Notes: generated from the sequence alone by a model not told the origin. Shown: positions 36,831-49,799, numbered from the stretch's first letter. The stretch is DNA of 64,000 bases from Hirudo medicinalis (GCA_011800805.1 MPNW01000240.1:28005-92004); one strand, 5' to 3'. Numbers and translations are program-made.

Positions 36831-37990
36831 CAGTTGACAATTTCAGGTCATGTCCTATCCACAAATCTATGCTTCATGTTGCACAACATGATCGAGTCCT
36901 CTTCTCCTCCTGTGAACTAAAGAAGGGAGCTTTGGGAACTTTATGAAGGAATTTTAATTTTTTTATAAGCCAGGTGGCTGCATGCGGTGATCAACCGTGC
37001 TGCCCTTTTCTGGACTGTCAAGATTTTGTCAATTAAGTCCTGTCTGAGCGGGATCCATACCTGTACTCCAGATCCCACTATGACCTCATCAAACTCTTAC
37101 ACAGTCAAATAAATCCACTGAGATATATCATAAATTTCTTGCAACAACTCCAGCTTTGCATTGTTTTCTTTATCCTAGTCAGGATGTGTTCCTTGAAGTT
37201 CAGACTAGAGTCTGAGAAAATGCTTAAATCAGAGACACATTCCTTCTCCATTATCTCCTGTTTTACTCCATCGGATCCCTCGATTCATAATCAACTTCTG
37301 TGTGTCGGACACCAATCTTCAAATGGCACATTTACTGGAATTCATCCTCATCTGCCATTTATTGAACTGCTTAGTTTGGTTTGTCTATTACTACATCCTG
37401 TTGCAGTTCAACTTCATCCATTCTGATCACCCTGTAGGTTTGTAAATCGTCCGCAAACAGAAGCAGATTTTTGGTGATTCCTTGAACGTGGTTGACGTAG
37501 ATTATGAACAGAAGAGGCCAAAGAAGCTCCTTGTGGAACCCCACCAAAATCTGCAGTTTATCAGAAGTTCATCGTTGGGCCTGACTTCTAAGGTTCTTCC
37601 AGTTAAGTAATTCCTGATCCACAGGAGTAATTTGTTGTGCACCCCACATCTCTCCAGCTTGAATAGAAGCCTCTCTTGTGAGATTTTGTCGAAAGCTTCT
37701 TCAAGGTCTGCTTTGTCAACATCCACTGCACTACGTGAGCCAACAGCTTACAATATCCAGAAGCTGCAATATCGAAGATCTTGAAAGCAGGAACCAAAAC
37801 TATTCTTGCACGAACAAGTTGTGCTGAAGGAAATATTTCAGAATATGATCTTTAATAATTGATTCAAGAATCTTAGAGCAGACTGACGTCAGAGAAAATG
37901 GTCTGTAGATTGTAGATTTCTATCCTGTCTTTACTTTTTTATGCAGCGGTACCACAAAACCTCTTTTCCAATCACCCATCACATTTACAG
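36830..37990 (-). pseudogene. degenerate LINE (non-LTR) reverse transcriptase
   Basis: Minus-strand fragments appear in the right order: WKRGFVVPLHKK and YRPFSLTSVCSKILE (RT finger), KADLEEAFDKISQERLLFKL (RT motif before the first catalytic Asp), then GVPQG, then LLLFADDLQTYRVI (FADD catalytic box), then ILTVQKRAARLITACSH (conserved C-terminal 'VQRRAARxI'). Several frame changes and in-frame stops show that it is dead. The order fits Jockey/CR1-like ORF2 proteins. The 5' half (endonuclease) is not seen. Confidence 0.8.
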
Positions 37991-38059
37991 TCTCAATAGA
38001 ATTTCTGAAAATGTTGAAATTGTCTAAAATGTTTAAAAATATTAATTACAACAATTGAA

Positions 38060-39492
38060 TATTCCATTAGTTCAATGCCAATGAAGCACCAGATTTACTG
38101 TCTTTGTTAAATTAAACCTCTCCCCACACTACACAGTAAATAACATCCTATAGTCGTAAAAAAAGAAATGAAAAACTTTTTCATCATTATCATCATCAAC
38201 GTTATCCTCGTTGTCATCATCACCTCCACAATCATCATCATTATCATCATCATCATCACTGTAGTAAAAATGTTCAGAAACTCTCCACATTTCAGGTGGT
38301 TGGGCGGGACATAGGCAGATGTTTTCAGTCGTTGCTTTGTTGTGAATGCGACAACAACACGCAACTACAACGTCTTCAAACGAATCTAAGTTCCTTGCAA
38401 CATTCAAATAAGCAAGTAAAAGCTTAAACTATGTTGCTCGGAGTGACTGAGGAGTTCGAAATGAATTAGACACAATTTAATAATTATTGGATGAAATTAT
38501 GATGAAAGACGTGGTTGATTTTAAAAATTCAGTCTTATTGAATCTATTTTAGACGACGAATAATACGTAAAGTTCATTTTCAAAACCACTTCAATAAAAA
38601 TAAATATTTTATAATTGCGAGAAGAATCAGAAAGAAGTCTCACGCAGTGAATGTTTTCTGCTAAGAATTAAGCAAAACAAGTAATTGACTGAACGAGCAT
38701 TTCTTTGAATAAACTACAATTCTCCAGACGTTTATTGGAAAAATTACTCCAAGTCGGAGATTGATTTGCTTGGAAATTCACGGAGACGTGAAATTATGAG
38801 AAATTATTACTCGAAATTATGAGATTATATGAAAAATTACGAAAAACTATGAAGAATTATGAGAAATTATTGAAATTATGGGAGGCGTTGAATGAATAAT
38901 TACGAAATAAATAAATTCATCCAAGAGCAAGTTTTATTTCTCAAAATGTCTGAGTTCCTAATTGCTTTCAGAAAATTTGTTCAGCTTTTTTCCACTCTCC
39001 AACGAATTGAAATAAAATGGAAATTCAATCGAAAACAGACCCGTTGAAAGAACTTCCACAATGTTTCCGTTGAATTTTTGATTTCTTTTGCCATGAAATT
39101 TAACAAAAATACTTTTTTCAATCGTCCTCAATTATTTCTTTAAAACATGACTGTTGAAAGTAATAATTTCCATAATTAAAATTGGATCATAAAATATTCA
39201 TCCGGCATATGCAGTGTTTTTGGTTCTTTAAAAATTGTTAAAGTAAATTTATTTCAAATAAAGTAAAAGTTAATGTGACTAATAAGAAGACAGATGCTTC
39301 CACGATTTTTAAGAAGATCAGCAGGTTTTTGCCGTTAGAATTTGTTAGAAACTTACGATGCCAATAATTATTTATTATTATTATTATTTATTATTATTAT
39401 TATTAATGACAATTTTAAATGTATTTATTTATTATTATTATCGCAATCACATTGAATAAATATTTTAAATATTCCGTCGATATAATAATAGC

Positions 39493-39533
<41 letters not shown>

Positions 39534-41880
39534 ATTTTGAATATTGTAAGTTAAAAATTTCAAGGTTCATTGAACAAATTCTCATGCAAGTATTTTGTAC
39601 TTTATCACAGTTTTTTCTTTTGAGAACAAATATTTGTAATCGAATTTACTTTTCATGGCTCGAAATAAAAATGGATTTTTCTGCCGAAAATGCGCAACCT
39701 TCAAGATCTCACGAACACCTGTTTATGTGCATTTGATGTCCATTTTATTTTAATTGTCATGAAATTATTTTTAAAATTATTTTGAAATAAAATATTAAAT
39801 CAAATTATTGCTGAAGTTAAATTTATTAAATAAATTAGGTGATAGTTTTAACCGATTTAATTACATTATTACATTTATTGTGTAAAATAGTTTTCAAATT
39901 GTAATTTTAAGAAATTCATATTTTAACTGTAATTGATTATCTTTTAGTTGATTATTTACAAAAACATAAATAAATTTGATTTTAAGATTACATCTCAGAT
40001 TATATTTGCAAAGCTTTAATATCAAAATCATTATTTAACAAATTCTGTGAATTGATTTGAAATTCATGGTAAACATGTCACGAATAAATGAAGAAGTAGC
40101 GAATGAATGTTATTTAAAATCAAACTCACAATTGCATAAAAATATGGAAATAAACATAATCCAATTATTTATCAATCAATACTTTTCACAATTAAATAAA
40201 AAATAATTTTAAAAAGAAGGAAAATGCAAAACATTGGAATGTCAAAGTTGTTCAACTCATTTTGAACCTCGCTTTCTATTTAGCGGAATGAAGCAGGATG
40301 AATCATCATCATCATCATCATCGTCGTCGTCGTCATCGTCATCATCGTCGTCGTCATCATCATCATCATCATCATCATCACCACCATCACCACCACCACC
40401 ACCACCACCACCATCACCAGCGTCGTCATCATCACCACCACCACCACCACCACCACCACCATCCATCATCATCATCATCATCATCGCCATTATCGCCATC
40501 ATCGCCATCATCATCATCATCGCCATCATCGCCATCGTCATCATCATCGCCATCATCATCATCATCGCCATCATCGCCATCATCATCATCATCATCACCA
40601 CCATCACCAGCGTCGTCATCATCACCATCATCATCATCATCGTCATCATCACCGTCATCATCACCATCGTCATCGCCATCATCGTTAATGCTAACTTGGA
40701 GGTAATTGATGGTCTCCAGCCAATCAGACTTTCGTGTGCAAAGTCGGAATTCAAGGTGCTTATTTGCTACTACGATTATGTAGCGCAATGAATTAACATG
40801 TTTTATTAATTACATGTTTTATTAAGGTCTCATTTCGAATTGCAGCATTACCTGTATTTTATAAATGACATTAATGCTGAATTCATTTCATATCTTATGA
40901 CATTCAGTGATTCATAAATTAATTTCAGAATTGTCACGGATTATCCGCTGGTGGAGACGAGGTCTTTCAAAGAGAATTGGAAGCAATAACAGTGGATGTA
41001 ATTGCAATAAAATACTTGAGTTCCTCATTACTAACACATATTTCTTTCCAACTTAAATTAAATCATTTTTAAATCGAATTTTTAATTTAAGCTTTTAATA
41101 AAACCGAATTTGTAATTACACGTACAATAAAATATTTATTATTACAATGTTTCAAACTGTTTCTAACAATCTAACAATTTCTACCAACATCACAGAACCG
41201 CAAAAACACAAAAGGCTCTTTAAAAGAGACATTGGTTAAATGGAAGGTCTTGTGAGTTGCCCAGTCCTGAGAGGGGTCCATCAATTCCACCCCATTCACT
41301 CAAACGTGCATGCTGCTCTCCTCTCCCAAGAACTAATTCCGTCGGAAGCAAATTTATCTCCTGCATTTTGCCACAAGAAGATCCAAACTATTCCTGCCAT
41401 AAATCCGTCTTACCAATGTACTGAATTGTCACTGATGCTGTTTATTGTTTTGAGTATGTGTTTCTGGAAATTATTGTCATTATTGATATTATTGTTGTTG
41501 TTGTGACAATCGGCACATTCCTGTACTTTGTTATGGGTCTTCACGGCACACCTGCCCTTCCACTAAGTTGATATTTTGTTAGAAATGGTGGCTCAACATT
41601 CCCGTTAGAAAATAATTTATATTTAGTTATTATTACTATTTTATTTAGTTATCTTTTTATAGTTTAGAAATAGCTACGACTCAAAAATTATTATAAACCA
41701 CATGTCAGAACAATAACAATTATTATTATAAACCACATGCTTCACTAACAGAACAATTATTAAAATTATTACAATCTACAAGCAAAATAACAGAGAAATT
41801 ATTATTAATATTGTCATCCCAAACTCCTAAACCAGTCCTCAGAGGTGAAATAATGATACAGACATCCAAGTTACCTAAGG
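38060..41880. other. intergenic, repeat-rich, no supported gene
   Basis: ATC runs at 38180-38260, an AAT array at 39490-39530 and the large ATC array described separately. No gene-like coding sequence was recognised. Confidence 0.5.
40299..40686. repeat. long (ATC)n compound microsatellite
   Basis: Nearly 390 bases of ATC with GTC, ACC and GCC variants, open in all six frames. The frames encode only homopolymers (Ser, His, Ile, Asp, Met) and are not genes. It is one of the longest arrays in the window. Confidence 0.95.
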
Positions 41881-42675
41881 TTAAAACTCAGTGATGGACG
41901 ACCGGGTCGGATTTTGGCAGCGTAATATTGACGAATGTTTGCATGCTGAGGGGGCGTTAAAGATGTTTGCCGAACGATGCCAAGAGACGACATGCCAGTA
42001 TTACCATGGACTGGGGCACAATCTCCTGGAGATGTCGCTAAAGTCGTTACTGTGCAATTATCAGCAGTTGCATGCCTCAGGGCAACAAGAAATGGAAATC
42101 ATATTCGTTACTGGAAACGATTCCGTGTCCTTTCCATGCGTTCCTTCCTTCCGTTTGTGTGGAAGCATGATTGGGTGAATGAAAGGAAGGTTGGATGAAT
42201 GGGTGGATGGATGGACTGACGGAAGGACGAATGGGTGGACAAGACTGATGGATGAATTGATAGATCGAAGAATAGATGAACGATTACATGGCAGAATAGA
42301 TGAATGGTTAAATAGTCGTAAGGATTTCGGGTGAACGAATATTCACTCCCCATTCAAATAGATGGAGTGGAGCAAGCGCATGGACGCATGGATGTAACTG
42401 TAACTGGAATGGTCTTACATCTCGTGATAATTAGCCTAATAAAAGTTATTAGTCTCATTCGCAACCGTTTTTACGACGGGCAGTTAATGGAATGCATTCC
42501 GCTCGGAGAGTGGCGAACTTTAATTTGTTACTGGAGACGTGGAAACTGGTGACAATAAAAATGGAAAAATCTGGAGCAGTCGGAGCCGCTAATCCACGTG
42601 AATGGAGAGGAAGATGATATGATCCACCTCTGAGAAGTTACGCTTGAATTCGTACGTCGACCACTCATTCGACCA

Positions 42676-42765
42676 TGAACTCACTCACTCACTCACTAGC
42701 TCAGTCACTCATTCACTCATTCACTCACTCTCTCACTCTCTCATTCACTCACTCACACATCAACC
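42676..42765. repeat. (CACT)n-type tetranucleotide repeat
   Basis: Imperfect array of ctcact/attcact units. Confidence 0.85.
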
Positions 42766-42889
42766 CAATCAGAATTAACTAACGATATGAGCAGTATTAC
42801 TTCTTTGATAGCGTGGCATGTGTTTTGATCGTAAACATGAAAATGACGCATGCTTCTCGTGCTACGATATCTCGTGATTAACTCCAAAC

Positions 42890-43325
42890 ATGTTTTCTAT
42901 GAAACATTCAAGTGGTTTTCTGATCTTTTGTTTCGTTGTTTGTGAATTTATCTTGTTCGTGTCTCATTCATCTCAAAGAAAAAAAATCAAAAATCAAAAA
43001 CTAAAATCGGCAAATTCTGTCGGATTAAAAACGTCTCAGAATTTAATTAATGCTGGAAATTCATTTCTCTTTCAAAACTTCGTGTTCTCGATTTTTCCAA
43101 GCGAAGATTATCCGAGGTTGAAGACATCAGACGTACTCCTAATTAGACAAATATCATTCCCAATTCAACGAAATTTATTGCCAATGAAGGTGAACATTTT
43201 AAAATTTTTACATGTTTTTAAAAAAAGTTCAAAATTTTCTCCAAATGAAATTAAAACCAATCACTATAAAATGTCGATCTTATAAAATACTACTACAGGT
43301 GACAACTACACACCTGTTCACCTGA
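42890..43325 (+). CDS. doubtful small secreted-protein candidate, two exons
   Basis: An open frame from an ATG at 42890 starts with a signal-peptide-like stretch (GFLIFCFVVCEFILFVSHS), then a basic segment, and reaches ATGAAG|gtgaac at 43189. A possible acceptor (tactacag at 43291-43298) leads in phase to a stop at 43325, giving about 108 residues. No family recognised. Composition (Phe, Ile, Lys, Asn) is what random AT-rich DNA would give, so this may be spurious. Confidence 0.2.
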
Positions 43326-43814
43326 GAGGAACATCAATTCGCTTGCAACTCACAACCTCCAGGAAGACTATCCTTTGTGGAAGTGGAAATCTAAATTTAG
43401 GCGAATTAAAATGAATTGTTTGTGAATTAAAATGAATTGTTTGTAATTACAATGAATTGCTTGTGAATTAAAATGAATTGTCGGCGGCTGCTGAACCCTG
43501 AAGTTATTTGAACATGAATTCCTTAATAGATAACGAAATAAGAATATTATGACAATAGTAAAATAATTTACATCGTAACAGTGTTGTTTCATCGCACTCC
43601 ATGGTAACAGCATCAAATACTTCCCATCAACAAGAGCATAGAATTTGTCAGTGGCAAAGAACAATCAGTCTTGTTGCTGCATTCAACAACATTGAAAACA
43701 CCTTTTAAGCGCCTCCATTGTGTCACGTGTTCACAGAATCATGACAAAGTCAAGCAATTTTTATACATAACGTTCTAAACTGCATTGTCTCGCAAAGATG
43801 TATTATCATTATAG

Positions 43815-43816
43815 TT

Positions 43817-43848
<32 letters not shown>

Positions 43849-43849
43849 T

Positions 43850-43901
<52 letters not shown>

Positions 43902-43902
43902 G
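43815..43902. repeat. (GAT)n microsatellite
   Basis: Near-pure GAT array; a second, GAC-rich run lies at 44135-44182. Confidence 0.9.
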
Positions 43903-44279
43903 ATTTTGATTTAGTTATAAGTAACAATAAATTCTTGTTAGATACAAGCATTTTCAAGAACAGCTCAGCCTCAGCTACATATTCTAAAAAAGAAATTATC
44001 CAATTTTGGAAGAAAATGTTTGGAATTTTTGCGAATAAATGTTGAAATTTGAAAATATTTTCTCCATTCTCTGGTGGATCAATGCCGTTAATGAAACATT
44101 GAATCGATGATGGAAGACGTGAAAATTGAGATGTACTGATGATGATGATGACGACGACGACGATGATGAGGATGATGATCATGATAACGATGGTACCGTA
44201 AGTCTTATTTTAAAATATGAACAGGCCTATCAAATACCTATCGAATTTTCCACAAAATATTTTAATTTTTTATGTATAG

Positions 44280-44362
44280 TCAATCAATCAATTAATCGAG
44301 CAAGCAATCAACCAATCAATCAATCAAGCAAGCAAGCAATCAACCAATCAATCAATCAATGA
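44280..44362. repeat. (CAAT)n tetranucleotide repeat
   Basis: caatcaatcaag array just upstream of the LINE that follows; related TCAA units also end that LINE near 46228-46250. Confidence 0.8.
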
Positions 44363-44429
44363 ACGTTCTGCCGACAACTGCTATGGAAATTACTCACTTA
44401 GCAAAACAATTAAATAGTTGTGGTAATGA

Positions 44430-46250
44430 TGAAGTCGATCCTCATTTGGTTAAAAAATCATTCCAATCAATCAATTGAAGGAAGCAAAGATATTTCCCCT
44501 TTACAAGTTTGGGAAGAAAGACCTTCTTGCCAATTATCAGCCAATCTCTATTCTAAACTATTTTTCAAAGTTCTTCGAAAAAGTACACAAGGCAACATTT
44601 TCCATGCTAATTGAAAATCAATATTCAGAGATAACCGGAGAAGATGGCTTCAAAGATAACCACTCCATCTTCATGCAAATTACAAGTGCCCCTCAAAATT
44701 CACACTTGGCATATTCCTAGACTTGGCACGTGCTTTCGACACAGTTCATCACCAAATCCTGCTCCGAAAGTCAGAGTATTACGGCCTCAGAGGAATCCTG
44801 CTAAAATGGTTCCAGAGTTACCTCGAAGACAGAACTCAACAAGTGCATTTACTTGGCACCACGACATCGGTTACACACATTCCTTGTGGAGTACCACAAG
44901 GATACAAGAATATTGGATCCACTCTTATTTCTCATTTACACCAACGATTTGTGTTCAATCTCCGTTCTATTTGAATTTGTTTTGTGTGCTGATGACACAA
45001 ATCTCTTCATCCCTGGTGATGATCTATCCAACCTCTGTGAAGATATCAACAACGAAATGAACCTCCTGTTTCGGTGGTTCTCTGCAAATAGACATTTCCT
45101 AATTCTGACCAAAACTAACTGCATTCTGTTTCACTCTTTGAATGTGAAAATTGACTGCAATAATACCTTAAAAATTAATGGCATCCCCAGATATCGTGTC
45201 AATTCATATAAATTCCTTGGTGTCCTGTTGGATGAACATCTTACTTGGTCTGATCATATCAAGTACATTAAANTTAATGGCATCCCCAGATATCGTGTCA
45301 ATTCATATAAATTCCTTGGTGTCCTGTTGGATGAACATCTTACTTGGTCTGATCATATCAAGTACATTAAATCTAAGATCTCGAAAATCAATGACATCTT
45401 AACTCCTGTCTGTCATCTCACTGACAAAACTACATCTCTCATGCTGCACTATTCCCCAATTCATCCTTCTTTGTCATACTGCAATATTGCCATATTTGCA
45501 TTAAATTGGCAACATTGGCCACATTATATTGGCATCAAATTACTCCTCTCTAAAACCCTTACGAACCGAACAAAAGAGATCTTTACGCGTAATACATATA
45601 ATATATACATATATGTACATAATACATAATACATATATATATATATAATACATCATCTCAAGCCACATTCATCAACAAAATCCTAATTAACCGATTCTAA
45701 AATACTCAATATTTATCAGTTGAATATGTTTCAAACAGCTGTGCTTCTCCACAAAATCTCACTCAACATGCTTCCTCCTCCATTTGACAACTATAATACT
45801 TCACTTTTAGAAATTCATTCCCACGACTTCAATCGCTTTCGGAGTGAATTTGCAAATACCACCCTGAAACAATTTTCCATGAAATGCTCAGGTCCACGTG
45901 TACATTCATCCATAACTAAAGAAGTCACCTCATCTACATCAACATCAACATTCAACATCCTATAAATCGTACTTACTTAATACTTGAATATCTGCTTACT
46001 CCTTGTAATCTCATCTCACTCATATGCTCATCTTGTTTTTACTTATTTAGTTTGTTATAACAATTATTTAATTATTTATTCAATTATTCTTCTACATAGA
46101 TGGCCCTCTTATCGAGATATGAATCCCTTTGGGGGGTCTGTTTTGCCTTTGGACATCATTACTTTTGTATTTCAGTTATCCTTGTGTTTTAGTGTTTGTT
46201 TGCTTAAGTTTGATGTTCATAAAATAAAATCAATCAAATCAAAATCACCT
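44430..46250 (+). pseudogene. 5'-truncated LINE (Jockey/CR1-like) with RT core
   Basis: Plus-strand fragments in order: LLANYQPISILNYFSKFFEK (RT finger), LDLARAFDTVHHQILL (catalytic motif A, 'LDLSKAFDTVNH'), GVPQG, LLFLIYTNDLC (motif 'GPLLFLIYINDL'), FVLCADDTNLF (FADD-type catalytic box), YKFLGVLLDEHLTWSDHI, then a C-terminal piece (FQTAVLLHKISLNMLPPPF). At least three frame changes disrupt it. The end at about 46228-46250 carries TCAA-type repeats, as in some LINE 3' tails. A 98-base assembly duplication (45175-45371) lies inside. No endonuclease domain is present. Confidence 0.85.
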
Positions 46251-46499
46251 GGTTTTGTACTTCTTTGAACGCTACTCAGCCGTAAATTCCCGGGCAATTT
46301 GAAAGAATTGAGAGTCCAGAGAGTCAATTTATATGGAAACTCCTCCGTGAAGAGCTTTTGAAAGCACGCGCACCTGTCGCTATTGGGTCCACAAACATCT
46401 CCATCCCTTGGATCACTGGAGGAGCCATCATAACGATGTGAATATTGATGAGGATATTTTTAGCTTCAGGTAGTTTCGCTTTTATTTGTAAGCTAGTCT

Positions 46500-46530
46500 C
46501 GAATATTATTATTATTATTATTATTATTAT
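46500..46530. repeat. (ATT)n microsatellite
   Basis: Short pure ATT run between the LINE and the MITE. Confidence 0.85.
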
Positions 46531-46757
46531 TTGGTCGAATGAATGGAAACATTACAAAATCGATTGTTTGTGAGTTCTGATAATATTTCTCATCTTGAAT
46601 AATCTCAGAAATAGTTTTTAAAAAGATTTTCTAAAGTCGATAGAATTGTATAATTTGGATTTAAATAGAAAAATATTTAAAAAAATCAATTCCACTCGGA
46701 GGCATACCTATAATTACGTTGAACTTTAAATCAACCGGTTGTGTTGTGGGTATCCGG

Positions 46758-46957
46758 CAGTGGCGCACCCAGGCGGGTTTTAGGGGTTGTAACCCCCAAA
46801 AAATGTTAAATAAAAAAAATAATGGACAAATCTATTTTATTGGAGTGGTTTTAATAATCGATATCTCCATGTTTAAAAATATAAAAGATGAAAACCTAAA
46901 AAGCTCCATAAAAATAAAAATCTCGCCCCCCGAATAAAATTTCTGGGTGCGCCCCTG
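46758..46957. mobile_element. hAT-like MITE, about 200 bp
   Basis: Ends CAGTGGCGCACCCAG (46758-46772) and, on the opposite strand, CAGGGGCGCACCCAG (46943-46957) form 15-base inverted repeats with one mismatch. CAG-start GC-rich termini are typical of hAT elements. The interior is AT-rich and non-coding. The flanking 8-mers (gtatccgg and gtctaaga) share only four positions, so any target duplication has decayed. Confidence 0.75.
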
Positions 46958-47372
46958 GTCTAAGAGACATTTATTGATTGAGTTCAGGTTACCATAGTGA
47001 TAATGACGTCACAGAAAACATGGCACGTTGTGACTTTGTGAGTTTCCAATGTTGATTTGGTGAGACCCATTGTTTGTTCTTAATGTAAGAAACATTCGAA
47101 AACTCAAGTGGTCTCTTGCTTTATTGTGACCTCCATTTTACGAGAGGCATCATTATCATCATCATCGTCGATTGCGTTGATATCGACATTGGCGCTACTT
47201 TGGCATTATTTACAACTTGCATCCAACTTAAACACCGAAATAAGGGACTAAACATCAGTAATGATGTTAACATGAATTGCTAAATTCGCTTAAATTCTGT
47301 TACTATTTTTGAATTAATTTTGACGAACCCATTTTCAAGTACATGCAAAAATTCGAAAAAGCTTGTGCACAA

Positions 47373-47378
47373 TTTATT
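47373..47378 (-). terminator. AATAAA polyadenylation signal of the BPI-like gene
   Basis: tttatt on the plus strand reads AATAAA on the minus strand, 62 bases beyond the stop at 47440. Confidence 0.55.
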
Positions 47379-47439
47379 TTCAGCATCATCGATTGATCAT
47401 CCATGCGTGACAACACCTGTTTCCAAAGGCAACGGTTCA

Positions 47440-49598
47440 TTACACAGGTCCGTTTCCTATCGTGCGCAGATCGGCATTCAGCTGGTAAAACTGATCCTCT
47501 TTCACGAGTTCCATATTCTCCAGGCTCAATGGATAAATGGTGTCGAAGTTCAGTTTTGTTTCTTCGAGGGAGGCAGCCAAACCACTCAGTAGAGTCTGAA
47601 GGCGCTTGGACGACATTCCAATGGAATTGGGATCAATATTCGCTTTGAACCGACCAAGTTTAAAGCTCACTGATTCGTTCTTCAGATTGACCGATATTTT
47701 CGCCGAGACATTGAAATCGAGAATAAATAATTCTCGAACTTCATTCTTTTCATTCGCGGACATTATGATCTCGTTTCGTTCTTCATCCCTTCTTCTCTTC
47801 GACATGCCTGCCTGCCAAGCGTCCGAAGGGGTTTCAACTTTGACTTTTTTCGACCTGAAAAAGACCTTAAATTTGAACTTTCCTGTAAAGGTCACATTTT
47901 TGTTTTTCAAAGAACAACGAGGCAGGTCGATTGCTTCCATTGAAATTTCAAAGAATCCGTTCTTGAGGTCCTCAGTTTCCCGATTGAAGAAGGATTTGAA
48001 ACAAAACAAACTATTACAATCCGCGTCAAAGAAAATCTGTCGGTACAAATGAATAAAATTTAATATTTAGGTTCATTAACGTTGAGATTGTTAATTTCTG
48101 TTGATTCCAAATTGAATTAATATGATTTAATTTAATTATTAAAATGCAATATATGTTGTAACTGGAATTACATTAGAATGGGATGTATTTCCCTTCATTT
48201 CATATTTTAAGAGGCCCTGTTCGTAAAGACATTTCATATTCTCAGTGCATATTGTTTCCGACAATGTGACTGATATCTGGCGATCACTCGACAAAACTGG
48301 AATCCTTTCGTACTAAAATAATTAATAACGATTTATCGATCCTTAATTACAATTCGAATTAATAACATCAAATTATTGAATTTAAATTACTTAAAATAAA
48401 AAGTTAATCAATCATAAATACTTCGGTGGTTGTCGGTAGAGTTCCTTCTAGGCCTGGGATTGCCAACATGAGACCACTCTGAAGCTCCAAGTTACCCTTG
48501 GTCACCAGTGGATCTTTAGCCATCACCAGCAGGAGTTTCAGGTGGTCAGAGAGAGGAAAAGAGTTTGGAAAAATGGAGCTGTCCTCGACGTAAACCCTCG
48601 AATACTTAACTATGATGCTTTCAAATTCCTCCTTGAGCATATCGTTCACTGAACTTCAATCAGAAAAATCAACCAGTTCAAACATCAATCATTTTCAATA
48701 CAAATCCAAAACGGCCTTCCAGCTTACACTCCGAAGGAAGCCAGCATCTTAAAGCTTTCATTGTCCACTTCGAGATCGTCGACTTTGCAGGAGCAGTCAT
48801 CCACAAATAGGCCCATCCTTCCTTCAGTTGCTTTCAAGTTGAATGTCATGAACAGATTCATTCCAATGGCATGTAATGAAATCTCATCATATGAGTCTAC
48901 TTCGAATCCTTTAAAATTTACCGATATGTTCCACGTCAAGTGACCTTTGAACTCCATACCAGTCATTCCGAACACCATCTTGTCATCAGGCTCAAAATCT
49001 AACGACAATGACGACGATGGTGAGGGTAACTGGGGTCCAAAGAAAGTAACCTGAAGAGGTTTAGAATGAAGAGATTACGACGATTGACAATTGAGAAGAC
49101 CATTTGACCAAACATTCAATTTTAAAACTAAAATCGGTGACATTAAAGCCAGTTATTTTAGCATGACAGTAATTAATTAATTAATTAATATAACCGTATT
49201 AATTCATTAATAGTTTAAATCTGAACATCACTCTGCTTATCCAAAGTCTATCCACAAAGATGTTCCATGTTTCTACAAACATTGTCGCTAAGTATTGAAA
49301 ATGAAAATACCCAAATAACGCCTGAATGACATTTATGTACGTTTACTTTAATATCTTATTATACATTTACCTTAATATTTGTCAGTTGATAATCGGTAAA
49401 ACCAAAATGTTCGATTTTTCTGCTGCCCCTGATGTCTGCAAATTCTCTAAGCGGAAGTTCCTTGACCAACTTATCCATAAGGAAACCGCTCAGAGAATCC
49501 AAGGCAGCTTTCTTGACATTAATCTGAATAGGAGCAAACTTGGAAGACGAGACGACGAACATCAAAACCAAAAGATACAAACATCTTATCGTAGACAT
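47440..49598 (-). CDS. BPI/LBP-family secreted lipid-binding protein
   Basis: Five exons on the minus strand: 49371-49598, 48728-49050, 48422-48653, 48172-48312, 47440-48036. All junctions are GT-AG and in phase, giving 506 residues, close to vertebrate BPI/LBP (about 480). The N-terminus is a signal peptide (MSTIRCLYLLVLMFVVSSS). There follow IQINVKKAALDSLSGFL and IEHFGFTDYQLTNI, which match the BPI N-barrel start ('RISQKGLDYASQQG', 'IKHLGKGHYSF'). The CSC pair near residue 160 (VDDCSCKVDDLEV) aligns with BPI 'CSSCSSHINSV'. The end (LLSGLAASLEETKLN, LSLENMELV, FYQLNADL) fits the C-barrel close. Family members bind lipopolysaccharide or other lipids; an antibacterial role here is inference. 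Odd: a basic insertion (MSKRRRDEERNE) in the C-terminal half. Confidence 0.85.
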
Positions 49599-49718
49599 CT
49601 TTGGACAATATCTGAAGTTTCCCGTTACATTCTTAGCTTCTCAGAAGGTTATTTACAAAACATTTGCAGGCCGGAGAACAATGACCAGCTGTTGGACGTT
49701 TTTTCATTCAATACTTAG

Positions 49719-49790
49719 TAGTGGTTTATCACAGACATTATATCTACTTAAACCACTATAAATTAATATTATGTTATGTTAATGTTAATG
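49719..49790 (+). repeat. hairpin-plus-(ATGTT) module, copy 2
   Basis: gtggtttatcac...ctacttaaaccac (near-perfect inverted ends) then atgttatgttaatgttaatgtt, the same as the module at 33354. It lies about 120 bases upstream of the BPI-like start codon on the opposite strand, so a mobile-element end sits in that gene's promoter region. Confidence 0.55.
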
Positions 49791-49799
49791 TTGCTTGCA

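Noticed and set aside
40234..40791. Long overlapping open frames on both strands (Ser, His, Asp, Met homopolymers)
   Set aside because: Produced entirely by the ATC microsatellite, which is open in all frames; no flanking coding sequence.
41891..42198. 95-codon open frame with several Cys and Gln
   Set aside because: No signal peptide, splice evidence or family likeness; ends in a TGGA-type repeat.
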